From: JAVBJN01 sp031546985
GTDB taxonomy: Bacteria; Bacteroidota; Bacteroidia; Chitinophagales; Chitinophagaceae
Reading direction: 5' to 3'
NCBI GenBank assembly: GCA_031546985.1
Contig: JAVBJN010000019.1
Span: 1-64,000 of the forward strand
DNA length: 64,000 nt
Shown here one piece after another: positions 41,846 through 51,666 of the stretch. The position numbers and the translations under genes were made by a program. How positions within the stretch are numbered: the first letter of the stretch is position 1; every line of letters begins with the position of its first letter. The notes beneath the pieces are model-generated. The model did no database searches. It was not told where the DNA came from and saw nothing but the letters and a program-made list of their open reading frames with translations.

Positions 41846-43192
41846 GTGAAACCCAACATTAAAATCCCTGTGCTACTGGCATTTTCGGCCATCCTGTGGT
41901 CACAGGGGGGAGCCCAGGCCCAGGTTCCTAAAGTATTAACCCTGCAACAGGCTATAGATATGGGCATGCAAAACAACCATAGCCTGAAAATGTCGGAGAC
42001 CCGCACGCAGCTTGCAGAAGCCAAACTCCAGCAGGTAAAAGACAAGAGCCTGCCGCAGATCGGAACTTCGGTAGAATACGCCCGTTTGTATGTGCTGTCG
42101 GATTTTGCAATGTATATGGGTGGCGAAAAACCCGCCTTTGCATTGCCCACCAGCCATTTCGATGCCATGATAGGCATGACCTCTGCCAAGAAAGAGATCT
42201 TTGGCGGATTTGCAGAACGTGCCGCGCACCAGACCAATGAAAACCTGGTAGCGGCCAGCAAACTGGATGCAGAGCGCGATTACAACGAACTCAAGTACAA
42301 CATCATTGCGCTGTACTACAATATTTATAAGATTAAAAAGTCGGAGCAGATCCTTGATAATAATCTGCTGCTGTTATCGCACAAAGAAACAGAGGTGAAT
42401 AACCTGCTGAAAGAAGGCGTGGTTACCTCCAATGAAGTGCTGAAAATACAATTGCAGAAAAGTAACCTGCAACTGGCCAAAGTGGATGTGCGCAATGCTT
42501 ACGCGGTAGCCATTAATAACCTGAGCATCCTGTTGGGCATTGCCGAAGAAGAAAGCATAGCCATTGATACATTGCTGCAACTGAAATATCCTGTTACCGC
42601 ATTGCCGGAGTCGGAGCTGGCCGCAACCGCAGCCGTAAGCCGCCCCGAAATTAAATCCATGCAGTACCAGACCAAAGCAGCAGAGGGTGGTTACAAACAA
42701 TTGCAAAGCGCTATGTATCCGCACCTGGATGTATCGGCCATGCACATTTACCTGAATCCGGTGGTAGAGCATGAGTTCATACCGCCCAAAACCGAGTTTA
42801 TGAATGGGTTGAACCTGGGCGTATCGCTTAAGTACAACATTTCATCGCTGTATGGTTTAAAAGGCAAAAAGCAGGAAGCCCGGCTTACCATACAACAGGC
42901 CAAAAATGCTACCCAGCTGGTGCAGGATAAAGTAAGGCAGGAAGTGTACTCGCAATACAAATCGTACCAGTCTGCCATAGAAAAAATTCACGTATCTGAA
43001 GTGGCATTGCAACAGGCCGACCGGAGTTTTCAGCTTACCGATTCTAAATTCAGGAACGGGTTGCTGCTCTCTACCGACCTGCTCGAAGCGCAAAACTTAC
43101 TGCAACAAGCCCAATTGAACCTGCTGCAAGCACAGGTAGACGCTCAGGTTGCTTATGCCCGACTGGAAAAAGCAACTGGTACCACTTTATAA
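41846..43192 (+). CDS. TolC-family outer-membrane channel of the drug-efflux operon
   Basis: A 448-residue exported protein, starting at a GTG (41846) after the operator. Signal peptide 1-25 (ending GAQAQ). Two TolC repeats (about 30-215 and 240-445) with long coiled segments are typical. It forms the outer-membrane exit of the pump encoded by the next two genes; the adaptor begins 36 bp downstream. It is not closely similar to the metal-type channel at 22215. Confidence 0.9.
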   Translation: MKPNIKIPVLLAFSAILWSQGGAQAQVPKVLTLQQAIDMGMQNNHSLKMSETRTQLAEAKLQQVKDKSLPQIGTSVEYARLYVLSDFAMYMGGEKPAFALPTSHFDAMIGMTSAKKEIFGGFAERAAHQTNENLVAASKLDAERDYNELKYNIIALYYNIYKIKKSEQILDNNLLLLSHKETEVNNLLKEGVVTSNEVLKIQLQKSNLQLAKVDVRNAYAVAINNLSILLGIAEEESIAIDTLLQLKYPVTALPESELAATAAVSRPEIKSMQYQTKAAEGGYKQLQSAMYPHLDVSAMHIYLNPVVEHEFIPPKTEFMNGLNLGVSLKYNISSLYGLKGKKQEARLTIQQAKNATQLVQDKVRQEVYSQYKSYQSAIEKIHVSEVALQQADRSFQLTDSKFRNGLLLSTDLLEAQNLLQQAQLNLLQAQVDAQVAYARLEKATGTTL

Positions 43193-43228
43193 TAAACCCT
43201 ACACACTACTCCCAAAATTTCAAGTACA

Positions 43229-44311
43229 ATGTCTAATAAAGAAAGTAAGACCCCGCAACAAATAGCGCAGGAACAAAAGAAAAAACGCACCAACGCCATT
43301 CTCAACATATTAGGCGTATTGGCGGTATTGGCCATTTGTGCCTGGCTGGCCTCGTACCTGGGTTATTTTAAAAGCAATGAAGTAACCGACGACGCGCAGG
43401 TTGAGGGCTATATTTCTCCGGTCAATTCGCGTATTGGCGGTTATGTAAAAGAGATTCGCTTTACGGAACACCAGCAAGTGCATAAAGGCGATACGTTGTT
43501 GCTGATCGACGATCGGGAGCTGAAGGTAGCCCAGCAACAGGCGCAGGCCGCTTACCTCGAAGCTATGGCTGGTAAAGGTGTGGCTGCATCGAGTGTAACT
43601 ACGGTAAATAACAATGTAAGTGTAGCCGATGCCAACCTGGCCGAGATGGAAGCCCGTGTATCGTTTGCCGAAAACAATTACCAGCGTTACCAGAATTTGC
43701 TTAAAGACGAGTCTATCAGTCGTCAGCAGTTCGAACAGGTGAAGGTTGAATATGATGCCATAAAGGCAAAATACGAAGCGTTGAAACGCCAGCGCAGAAG
43801 CACAGAGTTTGCTACGGGCGAGGTAAAACAACGCCTGAACGTAAGCGATGCTACTATTTTACGCGCCAAAGCCGCATTGGATATGGCCAGCATTAACCTG
43901 AACTATACTGTGGTAACCGCGCCTTACGATGGCTTTACCGGAAGGCTTGCCATCCAGGAAGGCCAGTTGGTGCAGCCTGGGCAGTCATTGGTAGCGCTTA
44001 TCCGCAGCGATAAAATATGGATTGTGGCCAACTTTAAGGAAAAGCAGATGAGCCAGATTCACGAAGGGGTAGAAGTAACCGTGAAGGTAGATGCGTTGGA
44101 TGGTAAAATGTTTACCGGCAAAGTAAGCGCCATCTCGCACGCCACAGGTTCTAAATATTCGCTGGTGCAAACCGATAACTCTGCAGGCAACTTCGTAAAG
44201 GTGCAGCAGCGTATTCCTGTGAAGATCGAATTTACTGCTGCCAATAAATCAGAAGACATTCAGCAACTCCGCACTGGTATGAACGCGGTGGTGGCCATTA
44301 AGAAATCATAA
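43229..44311 (+). CDS. HlyD/EmrA-family membrane-fusion adaptor
   Basis: A 360-residue adaptor with one N-terminal membrane helix (about 28-50, ILNILGVLAVLAICAWLASYL). A biotinyl-lipoyl hairpin follows (DDAQVEGYISPVNSRIGGYV and later VTAPYDGFTGRLAIQEGQLV), with a long coiled hairpin (about 95-205) and a beta-barrel. DDAQVEG and the GYV repeats are EmrA features. It joins the MFS pump (3 bp downstream) to the TolC-type channel. Confidence 0.93.
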   Translation: MSNKESKTPQQIAQEQKKKRTNAILNILGVLAVLAICAWLASYLGYFKSNEVTDDAQVEGYISPVNSRIGGYVKEIRFTEHQQVHKGDTLLLIDDRELKVAQQQAQAAYLEAMAGKGVAASSVTTVNNNVSVADANLAEMEARVSFAENNYQRYQNLLKDESISRQQFEQVKVEYDAIKAKYEALKRQRRSTEFATGEVKQRLNVSDATILRAKAALDMASINLNYTVVTAPYDGFTGRLAIQEGQLVQPGQSLVALIRSDKIWIVANFKEKQMSQIHEGVEVTVKVDALDGKMFTGKVSAISHATGSKYSLVQTDNSAGNFVKVQQRIPVKIEFTAANKSEDIQQLRTGMNAVVAIKKS

Positions 44312-44314
44312 CCC

Positions 44315-45943
44315 ATGGCATACAAAAAAGGACTTTTTAAAGATAATGTGCCTAAGCCGCTGGGCTTGTTTACCCTCATCTTCTGCCTTATTCCATTGTT
44401 AATGGTAAATGGGGTGTATGTGACCAACATACAGGATATGACCGGCAACTGGGGCACCATGAGCGAGCACATCACCTTTGCCAACTATGCTTCAATGGCA
44501 GGTATGGTTTCGGTGTATCCGTTGCTGCTGCGGGTAAAGGGATTGATGAAGAGTAAGGATATATTGGTGGGCGCTTTGTTGCTGCAGGTATTGCTAAGCA
44601 TCGTATGTGCAAGCACTACCTATGTGCCGCTGATTATTATAGCCAGTTTCTTCATCGGTTTTTTTAAGATGATGGCCATGATGGAGATCATTCTCCCAAT
44701 GATGTTTGTCATTAGTCCCAAAGGCGACCGTGCCCGGTTTTACTCGGTATTTTATCCTGCCAGTGTGCTTTTGGGGCAGGGCGGAGCCTGGCTGAGCGGT
44801 TACCTGGCTTACCAGTACCAGTGGCAGTATATGTATTATATTATGGCCGGCTTGTTGTTGCTGGCGGTAATAGCGGTAGTGCTTACGTTTCATAACGAAA
44901 GGGCTGCCCGCAAAATTCCGTTGTACCAGGTAGACTGGCTGAGCCTTACACTGTTTGCAGCCATTCTTATGATATTCAGCTACATTTTTGTGTATGGTAA
45001 GTATGAAGATTGGTTAGGCTCCCCGGCCATACAAGGCGCGGCAGTGATACTTCCGTTGTTTATCATATGGTTTGTGCGGCGGCAGCTTCACACCCGGCGC
45101 CCCTTTATCTCGTTTGAGGTATTGCGGTACCGGAATGTGCGGCTGGCCTTATTTTTAATGGTGTTGATGCAACTATTGTACAGCAGCACCAATGTGCAGA
45201 GCGCGTTTACCACTTCCTTTCTTAAGTTGAGCGCGCTGGATAATATGACCTTGAATTTGTGGATGCTGGTAGGCGCAAGCATATCAGGTGTGTTTTGCTT
45301 GGTATGGTTCAGGCGGGGCGGAAGTTTTAAGATGGTGATTTTCCTGGGCTTTCTTTCGCTCACATTATATTATGTACTGGTTTATTTCCTGTTTTCGCCA
45401 GGTACCAATGCAGAGGCTTTTTACTTACCTATCGCGTTTAAAGGCGCATCCTTGTTGCTGCTGTATGTAGGTATTGCCTTGCTGGCAGCAGATAAAATGC
45501 CTATGATGAACATGCTCAATGGTGCTATGATGCTGCTGGTGATCCGTAATATTCTGGCGCCGGTTATGTTTACCGCCATGTATGGCAATATGCTGTATAC
45601 CCACAATGTGCAGCATGTATCCGATCTGGCTGTAACCATAGACAGTTACAATCCGCTGGCGAGCCAATCGTTTACCCAAACCTTGGATGGAGCCATGTAT
45701 ACGGGCAAAAGTGTGGTGGAATCGCAAGCGTTGGCATCACAATCGCTGAATGGTAAAGTGCAATTGCAAGCCATGCTTATTTCCTGCAAAGAGATATTTG
45801 GCATCGGTAGTATAGCATCATTGCTCATATTGGGCTTTGTGCTTATTGTACCTATGCAGGAAGAGAAACGGAAAAGATGGAACCAGTTTAAAGCCCGGTT
45901 CAACAAACAGCAAGCAGCCACTTTGGTTAACCTTGCTGAATAA
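44315..45943 (+). CDS. MFS drug-efflux transporter (EmrB/DHA2 type)
   Basis: A 542-residue inner-membrane antiporter with about 14 hydrophobic helices spread through its length, as in DHA2 pumps. The first loop carries GNWGTMSEHITFANYAS. The classic DHA2 motif near helix 5 is weak (GQGGAWLSGYLAYQYQWQYMYY). It completes a MarR-TolC-EmrA-EmrB-like operon for export of hydrophobic compounds. Such pumps in Bacteroidota are often annotated as 'MFS transporter' without a known substrate. Confidence 0.85.
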   Translation: MAYKKGLFKDNVPKPLGLFTLIFCLIPLLMVNGVYVTNIQDMTGNWGTMSEHITFANYASMAGMVSVYPLLLRVKGLMKSKDILVGALLLQVLLSIVCASTTYVPLIIIASFFIGFFKMMAMMEIILPMMFVISPKGDRARFYSVFYPASVLLGQGGAWLSGYLAYQYQWQYMYYIMAGLLLLAVIAVVLTFHNERAARKIPLYQVDWLSLTLFAAILMIFSYIFVYGKYEDWLGSPAIQGAAVILPLFIIWFVRRQLHTRRPFISFEVLRYRNVRLALFLMVLMQLLYSSTNVQSAFTTSFLKLSALDNMTLNLWMLVGASISGVFCLVWFRRGGSFKMVIFLGFLSLTLYYVLVYFLFSPGTNAEAFYLPIAFKGASLLLLYVGIALLAADKMPMMNMLNGAMMLLVIRNILAPVMFTAMYGNMLYTHNVQHVSDLAVTIDSYNPLASQSFTQTLDGAMYTGKSVVESQALASQSLNGKVQLQAMLISCKEIFGIGSIASLLILGFVLIVPMQEEKRKRWNQFKARFNKQQAATLVNLAE

Positions 45944-45971
45944 CGAATAGGAGTGTGGAGTAGTGTGGATT

Positions 45972-46006
45972 GAAAAAGAGGCCGGCAGCAATGCCGGCTT
46001 TTTTCT
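45972..46006 (+). terminator. Terminator of the drug-efflux operon
   Basis: Stem gccggca / tgccggc (45981-45998) with a 4-nt loop, an A-run before it and six T's after it. Confidence 0.92.
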
Positions 46007-46067
46007 TAATCCTAATAATTCAATACCTTTAAATGGTGGGTAGGTGCGAAAGCTATGGCTGTTAGTT

Positions 46068-46221
46068 GAATTCATTTGTCATCTGTGTGGTTAGTCCGAA
46101 GCCACAGTAGCACGATAGCTGTATCAAGGTACTATCCCGAAAACGAGTTGCGGCCAGGGTTACCCCTGCAATCGTTGACCAATGATGTAAAGTATGAATT
46201 GTCGGAATCCCGGAGGGGATG
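46068..46221 (+). repeat. Modular intergenic repeat, short copy
   Basis: Shares its first part (ttcatttgtcatc ... ccgaag-cacagtagcac ... ctatcccgaaaacg) and its last part (atcgttgaccaatga ... ggaatc-c-gagggg) with 51325-51548, but lacks the central hairpin module present there. It lies between two unrelated operons, so it is not gene-derived. The apparent start codon at 46194 of the next gene lies inside it. Confidence 0.7.
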
Positions 46222-46277
46222 TTTGCGTACCCAGGTTAAATAATCGTTACCAACCTCAGAAAAGGGTAGCGGTCCTT

Positions 46278-46285
46278 TACTTTTG
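46278..46285 (+). promoter_or_regulatory. -7 promoter box (TACTTTTG) of the cytochrome c peroxidase gene
   Basis: An exact TAnnTTTG four bases before the ATG at 46290, the same spacing as for the marR gene. It supports that ATG and a leaderless transcript. The -33 element is weak. Confidence 0.5.
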
Positions 46286-46289
46286 CCGG

Positions 46290-48137
46290 ATGAAGTGGAT
46301 TATGACGGGGTTGGTGATTGCTTTTTTCTGCCCCATATTGTTATCGATGGTGGGGATGGAGCCCTCTTCTGGTTATACTACTGCCGCTGTTGCTGCTTTC
46401 CGGGCCAATGCGCAGCAGTTTGCACAATCGGCCGAACAGTTAAAAGTCAGTGTAAAGGCCATAACCAAAGGCGATACCGCTTCGGTTGCCAAAGCCCGGG
46501 CGGCGCTCATTAGCTGCCGCAACCAGTACAAGCGCATAGAGTATTTTATGGAATACTATTTCGGGTACCCGGTAAATCTTTACAATCGTGCCCCGGTATA
46601 TGAAGTAGAAGAGCCTTATATGGAATACCAGGCTCCCATTGGGTTGCAGGTAGTAGAAGACCTGCTGCTGGATGATGAAGTATATGCCAACCAGAAGGAA
46701 CTGGTAGACCAATGCGAGGTGATTAGCACTACGGCCAACGATATTCCCGCTACTTTATACGACTTTAAAACAACCGATGCCCAACTGCTCGAAGCCGTGC
46801 GCCTGGAGATCATCCGGGTGATGACCCTGGGTATTACCGGTTACGATGCACCCCAGCTCAAAACCGGTATTGTAGAATCTGCCATTGCTTTCCGTACTTT
46901 ACAAAACAACCTGCAACCCTTGCTGGAAGCGTACCCTGGTGCTACTGCCGATAGTGTGCGATATTATATCCGTCAAAGTATTGCGCTGCTGGAAGCACAT
47001 CCTGAGTTTAATGGATTTGACAGGCTGCAGTTTTTTACCCATGCCACTTTGCCGCTGCAACATTATTTCGGGCAGTTTGTAAAAGAACAAAAGCTGGAAT
47101 TACAAACACATTTTGCCTTGAATTATGATGCGCCCCATTTGTTTGCCACCAATGCATTGGACGTAACGGCTTTTGCTGCCGGAAAAGATAGTGGAGACCG
47201 GGTACTGCTGGCAGCATTGGGCAAAGAACTTTTCTTCGAAAACCGGCTGTCCGGCAATGGAAGGCGCAGTTGCGCTACCTGTCACCAGCCGGGCAAATTC
47301 TTTACCGATGGGCTGGCCAAAAGCAAAACCATTGACGAAGCCGGCGAAGTAAGCCGCAATGCGCCCACGTTGTTGTATGCCGCTTACCAGCGTATGCAGT
47401 TTCACGATGGGCGTGCAGGCAGCCTCGAAGAACAGATAGGCGCGGTATTGCAGAACCCCAAAGAGATGAACGCCGATCTGAAACAGGTAGTAGCACTGTT
47501 AAATGCCGATGCGCATTACCATGATGCGTTTGATAAAGCCTTTGCGTCGAATGGTACCGATAGCGTGGTTACAATGTATAAACTGGCTACAGCGCTGGCC
47601 GCGTATGAGCAGACGCTGGCACCTTTCAGCTCGCCTTTTGATGCGTACCTGGCTGGTGATAAAACGGCTATGAACAGCGCGCAGATCGAGGGTTTTAACC
47701 TGTTTATGGGCAAGGCGCAATGCGGAACCTGCCATTTTGCACCAGTGTTTAATGGCTTGCTGCCGCCTTATTATGAACGTACCGAACTGGAAGTATTAGG
47801 CGTACCGCAAAACGGCAACCTCAAACGCCCTACAATGGATACGGATAGTGGCCGGTATAATTTCTTTGCTATTTCTTTTAATAATGGCGCTTTTAAAACG
47901 AGTACGGTGCGCAATGCCGCCGTTACGGCACCCTATATGCACAACGGTGCTTTTAAAACCCTGAAACAGGTGGTAGATTTTTACAACAAGGGCGGCGGTG
48001 CAGGATTAAAAATGAAAGTAGAAAACCAGACCCTGTCTGATAAGCCGCTTGGGTTAACCACCAAAGAAGTGAACCATTTGGTTGCTTTCCTGGAAGCCCT
48101 TACGGATAAGCCTTCCGGTGGATTTACACATCCGTAA
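46290..48137 (+). CDS. Di-haem cytochrome c peroxidase family protein with long N-terminal region
   Basis: The frame is open from 46194, but the ATG at 46290 begins a proper membrane/signal segment (MKWIMTGLVIAFFCPILLSMVGM) and has a promoter box right before it, giving 615 residues. The N-terminal half (about 30-280) is helical and of unknown role. The peroxidase half has two haem sites, CATCH (about 345) and CGTCH (about 480), plus RNAPTLLYAAYQRMQFHDGRAGSLEEQ. Family members reduce H2O2, or use the haems for other oxidations such as MauG-type. A periplasmic location is expected. It is followed 99 bp later by a secreted phosphatase. Confidence 0.85.
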   Translation: MKWIMTGLVIAFFCPILLSMVGMEPSSGYTTAAVAAFRANAQQFAQSAEQLKVSVKAITKGDTASVAKARAALISCRNQYKRIEYFMEYYFGYPVNLYNRAPVYEVEEPYMEYQAPIGLQVVEDLLLDDEVYANQKELVDQCEVISTTANDIPATLYDFKTTDAQLLEAVRLEIIRVMTLGITGYDAPQLKTGIVESAIAFRTLQNNLQPLLEAYPGATADSVRYYIRQSIALLEAHPEFNGFDRLQFFTHATLPLQHYFGQFVKEQKLELQTHFALNYDAPHLFATNALDVTAFAAGKDSGDRVLLAALGKELFFENRLSGNGRRSCATCHQPGKFFTDGLAKSKTIDEAGEVSRNAPTLLYAAYQRMQFHDGRAGSLEEQIGAVLQNPKEMNADLKQVVALLNADAHYHDAFDKAFASNGTDSVVTMYKLATALAAYEQTLAPFSSPFDAYLAGDKTAMNSAQIEGFNLFMGKAQCGTCHFAPVFNGLLPPYYERTELEVLGVPQNGNLKRPTMDTDSGRYNFFAISFNNGAFKTSTVRNAAVTAPYMHNGAFKTLKQVVDFYNKGGGAGLKMKVENQTLSDKPLGLTTKEVNHLVAFLEALTDKPSGGFTHP

Positions 48138-48236
48138 AACAGCTATTTGTATGCGTAACAATTTTACCACAATTCCTTAACGGGGTGCTTACAATAAGAT
48201 AATACGCGGGCGGTTTCTTTGCAGAAAATTTGAACA

Positions 48237-51203
48237 ATGCAACAAAAATTACGCGCGCTGCTTTTGGGTGGTGGTTTAGCGGTCATGTCGGCCGCTCCGG
48301 TTTTTGCACAGACCGTTACCACGCTTACCAGGGCAGTCTCATCCGGCTCAGACGATGCAGAAGAGTATGTGCCGGGCGGTACGGGTACAGTAGGTAGTAT
48401 GGATCTTACCAGTTCCGATCTGGAGATTATGTATGATGGTACTAAAAAACAATTGGTAGGCACCCGTTTTACCAATGTAACCATTCCTCAGGGTGCAACC
48501 ATTGTAAGCGCCTACATCCAGTTTGCTACCAAAGGTGATAAAACACCGGTGCTGGGCGACGCGGTAATCCGGGGCGAAAACATTGATGCTTCCGCCACTT
48601 TTACTACCACTTCTTTCGACATTTCTTCGCGGGCTGTTACAGCCGATTCGGTAATCTGGCCGGGCAGCACCAGCGCCACATGGGGCACTACAGCTGCCGG
48701 TACAGCCGGACCCGATCAAAAAACACCAGACATTAAGAAACTGATTCAGGCTATTGTAAACCGTACCGGATGGGTAAGTGGTAATGCTTTATCTATTATC
48801 CTGAAAGGTGAAGGGGTGCGTAATTCCTATTCTTATGATGGCAGTTCAACAGGCGCTGCCCAGCTGATTGTAGAATATTCTGCTACGCCTTTGTCGCCGA
48901 ATACAATGCCGGTTATCAATTTCCCGGTTCCTAAACTGGCGCAATGGCGCTACCTCGATAACGGCACCAACCAGGGCACCGCATGGCGCGCGGCTGCTTT
49001 TGTAGATACTACCTGGGCTTTTGGTCCTGGTAAACTGGGCTACAGCGATAATCCTGCTACTACACTGAGTTACGGCCCCAGTTCTTCCAATAAATACATC
49101 ACGTATTATTTCCGCAAAAAGTTCAATGTAGCTGCTCTCTCTGCACTCACCGATACACTGGAACTGAACATTCTGAGAGACGATGGAGCGGTTGTATATA
49201 TTAACGGTACCGAAGTAGTGCGTACCAATATGCCAACCGGCACCATTGATTACCTCACCTGGTCTTCTTCCATTGTAGATGGGGTAGATGAGTCTACTTA
49301 TTACACATACCATATTCCGAAAAGTGTGCTGGTAACCGGTGTTAATACCATTGCAGTAGAAGTACACCAGCGTGATGGTACCAGCTCCGATCTGGGTTTT
49401 GATATGGAGCTGATCAACTATACTGCTCCGGTAGCGCCTGCACAGAGCCTGCTGCGTGGCCCTTACCTGCAGGTGGGTACGCCTACGTCTATGAACGTGC
49501 GCTGGAGAACTACGCTGCCTGCAAAGAGCCGTGTGCGTTACGGTCTGGCTCCAAATGCCCTGACCCAAACTGCGGTAGACTCTGCTGAGGTAACCGACCA
49601 CGAAGTGAAATTGTCTAACCTGATGCCGCATACCAAATACTGGTACAGCATCGGTAGCTTAAGCGACACACTGCAAGGCGATAGCGCCAACTATTTTATG
49701 ACCGTGCGCACTGCGGGCGACCGTGGCAGCAAACAACGCATTGGTGTAATTGGCGACTGCGGTAACAACTCTACCAACCAGAAAAATGTGCGTGACCAAC
49801 TGATCGGGTACCTGGGCGATAACTACATGGATTCCTGGATTCTGCTGGGCGACAACGCTTACAGCTCGGGTACCGATGCGGAGTTCCAGGCAGAGTTCTT
49901 TAATATTTATAAAGACCGTTTCCTGAAACAAAACCCATTGTATCCGGCACCGGGCAACCACGATTACAGCAATGGTAATGCTACCCGCCAGTTAGACCAC
50001 GCGGTGCCTTACTACAGCCTGTTCAGCATGCCTACGCAGGGTGAAGCTGGTGGTTACCCTTCCGATACCAAAGCATTCTACTCTTTTGACAACGGTAACG
50101 TACACTTCCTGTCGCTCGATTCTTATGGCAAGGAAGACAGCGCTACCCGTTTATACGATACCCTGGGTGCGCAAGTACAGTGGATTAAAGCCGACCTGGC
50201 TGCCAATACCAACAAAGAGTGGGTTGTGGCTTACTGGCACCACCCGCCTTACACCATGGGCTCGCACAACTCCGATACCGAAACCGAACTGGTTAAGATC
50301 CGCGAAAACTTTATCCAGATTCTGGAGCGCATGGGTGTAGACCTTATCCTTTGCGGTCACAGCCACGATTACGAGCGTTCTAAACTGATGAAAGGCCACT
50401 ATGGCAACGAAAACAGTTTTGACTCTACCGTGCACAACCTGAGCTCTTCGAGTGGTTTGTATGATGGTAGCAACAACTCCTGTCCTTACCTGAAAGATTC
50501 TGTAGCCAATTTCCAGGGTACCGTGTATGTAGTATCGGGCTCTGCCGGTCAGCTGGGCGGTGCTCAGGCTGGTTACCCGCACAATGCGATGGCTGCTTAC
50601 TCCGATGCTACCCACGGTGGCGCAATGGTACTGGAAGTAGAAGGCAACCGTATGGATGCCAAATGGATCTGTGCCGATGGTACCATCCGCGACCAGTTTA
50701 CGCTGATGAAGAATGCCAACTTTACCAAAGCCTATACCATTAACGAAGGCGACAGTGTAAAACTCACCGCTGGTTTCAATGGCCGTTATACCTGGGCTGG
50801 CGCTGCTGATACCACCAAGAGCATTACCGTATACCCAACCGATACTACGGTATATGTGGTAAAAGATGTGTACGATTGCGTAGCAGATTCATTTAAAGTG
50901 AATGTAGTGGCTAAAGTGGTAACACCCAGCGGCATTAGCAATGTAGCTGTGGCTACCAACGATATCGTGCTGGCACCTAACCCGGCGCACAACAACGATA
51001 TGAACATCTTCCTGAAGAAGAATGTAACCCTCAATGCCCAGTTGCGTTTAACAGATGCTACCGGCCGTGAAATTATGAATACGAAAATGGTGCTCACTTC
51101 ATCACCACAACACTTCCTGCCAGAGCATTTACAGAAAGGTGTTTACATCCTGTCTGTATGGTCCGAAGAAGGACGTGTAAGCAAGAAAGTAATTATTGAA
51201 TAA
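48237..51203 (+). CDS. Secreted purple-acid-phosphatase-like metallophosphoesterase with T9SS tail
   Basis: A 988-residue exported protein. Signal peptide 1-24 (ending VFAQ). Two unassigned beta-sandwich regions follow (about 25-225 and 235-390; the second is galactose-binding-like with LRDDGAVVYINGTEV). Next is an Fn3-like PAP N-domain (about 400-490), then the catalytic domain (about 495-750): GVIGDCG, LLGDNAYSSG, PGNHDYSN, YWHHPPYT, CGHSHDYERS. The last 75 residues are a type IX secretion sorting domain (LAPNPAHNND ... GVYILSVWSEEGRVSKKVIIE). It would release phosphate outside the cell. Codon use is notably even and C-ending, as in highly expressed genes here. The domain order is clear; the substrate is not. 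Confidence 0.9.
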   Translation: MQQKLRALLLGGGLAVMSAAPVFAQTVTTLTRAVSSGSDDAEEYVPGGTGTVGSMDLTSSDLEIMYDGTKKQLVGTRFTNVTIPQGATIVSAYIQFATKGDKTPVLGDAVIRGENIDASATFTTTSFDISSRAVTADSVIWPGSTSATWGTTAAGTAGPDQKTPDIKKLIQAIVNRTGWVSGNALSIILKGEGVRNSYSYDGSSTGAAQLIVEYSATPLSPNTMPVINFPVPKLAQWRYLDNGTNQGTAWRAAAFVDTTWAFGPGKLGYSDNPATTLSYGPSSSNKYITYYFRKKFNVAALSALTDTLELNILRDDGAVVYINGTEVVRTNMPTGTIDYLTWSSSIVDGVDESTYYTYHIPKSVLVTGVNTIAVEVHQRDGTSSDLGFDMELINYTAPVAPAQSLLRGPYLQVGTPTSMNVRWRTTLPAKSRVRYGLAPNALTQTAVDSAEVTDHEVKLSNLMPHTKYWYSIGSLSDTLQGDSANYFMTVRTAGDRGSKQRIGVIGDCGNNSTNQKNVRDQLIGYLGDNYMDSWILLGDNAYSSGTDAEFQAEFFNIYKDRFLKQNPLYPAPGNHDYSNGNATRQLDHAVPYYSLFSMPTQGEAGGYPSDTKAFYSFDNGNVHFLSLDSYGKEDSATRLYDTLGAQVQWIKADLAANTNKEWVVAYWHHPPYTMGSHNSDTETELVKIRENFIQILERMGVDLILCGHSHDYERSKLMKGHYGNENSFDSTVHNLSSSSGLYDGSNNSCPYLKDSVANFQGTVYVVSGSAGQLGGAQAGYPHNAMAAYSDATHGGAMVLEVEGNRMDAKWICADGTIRDQFTLMKNANFTKAYTINEGDSVKLTAGFNGRYTWAGAADTTKSITVYPTDTTVYVVKDVYDCVADSFKVNVVAKVVTPSGISNVAVATNDIVLAPNPAHNNDMNIFLKKNVTLNAQLRLTDATGREIMNTKMVLTSSPQHFLPEHLQKGVYILSVWSEEGRVSKKVIIE

Positions 51204-51225
51204 TAGTTACGGGTTTAAAATCGAC

Positions 51226-51259
51226 AAAAGGGATTGCCTCCGTAGGGCAGTCCCTTTTT
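51226..51259 (+). terminator. Terminator after the secreted phosphatase gene
   Basis: Imperfect stem aaagggattgcc / gggcagtcccttt with a T-run. It starts 23 bp after the stop codon. Confidence 0.75.
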
Positions 51260-51324
51260 GTTTAATAACTCTTGTAAAACCACTGCTTCGGCGGTGATGA
51301 GTAAAGGCTATCCTGGTTTGTTCA

Positions 51325-51548
51325 TTCATTTGTCATCGGTGCGCTTAGGCCGAAGTCACAGTAGCACAGTAGCTGTATTAAGGTGCTATCCCGAAAACGC
51401 GGTGTAACCGTTTTTCGGGCGACTTTTTGCGTTACTTTTTTTGCGCAAAAAAGTACAGAAGAAGAAAGCGGATATAGGGCTGGGGTGGCCCCATAATCGT
51501 TGACCAATGAAGCAAGGGACGGATTGTGGGAATCTCCGCAGGGGGCGC
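51325..51548 (+). repeat. Modular intergenic repeat, full copy
   Basis: It has three parts. The left part is shared with 46068 and, over 18 bp, with 28083. A central hairpin gttactttttttgcgcaaaaaagtac (51431-51456) is shared with 16689-16716. The right part is shared with the end of the 46068 copy. The presence or absence of the central part shows that the module is mobile or separable. No open frame of note is inside. Confidence 0.7.
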
Positions 51549-51666
51549 ATGATTCTTTATTTTACGTAATTTCCATTGGCTAATGGTTTAATTTGTTTCT
51601 TCCGGGAAAACAAAAACATAAGCAGGCTGTTTATTATCTATTCAAAGAACCACAAACACAAATAGT

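Noticed and set aside
46194..46289. N-terminal 32 residues of the cytochrome c peroxidase frame
   Set aside because: They are coded by the dispersed repeat and by the promoter region. A signal-type segment and a -7 box support the ATG at 46290.
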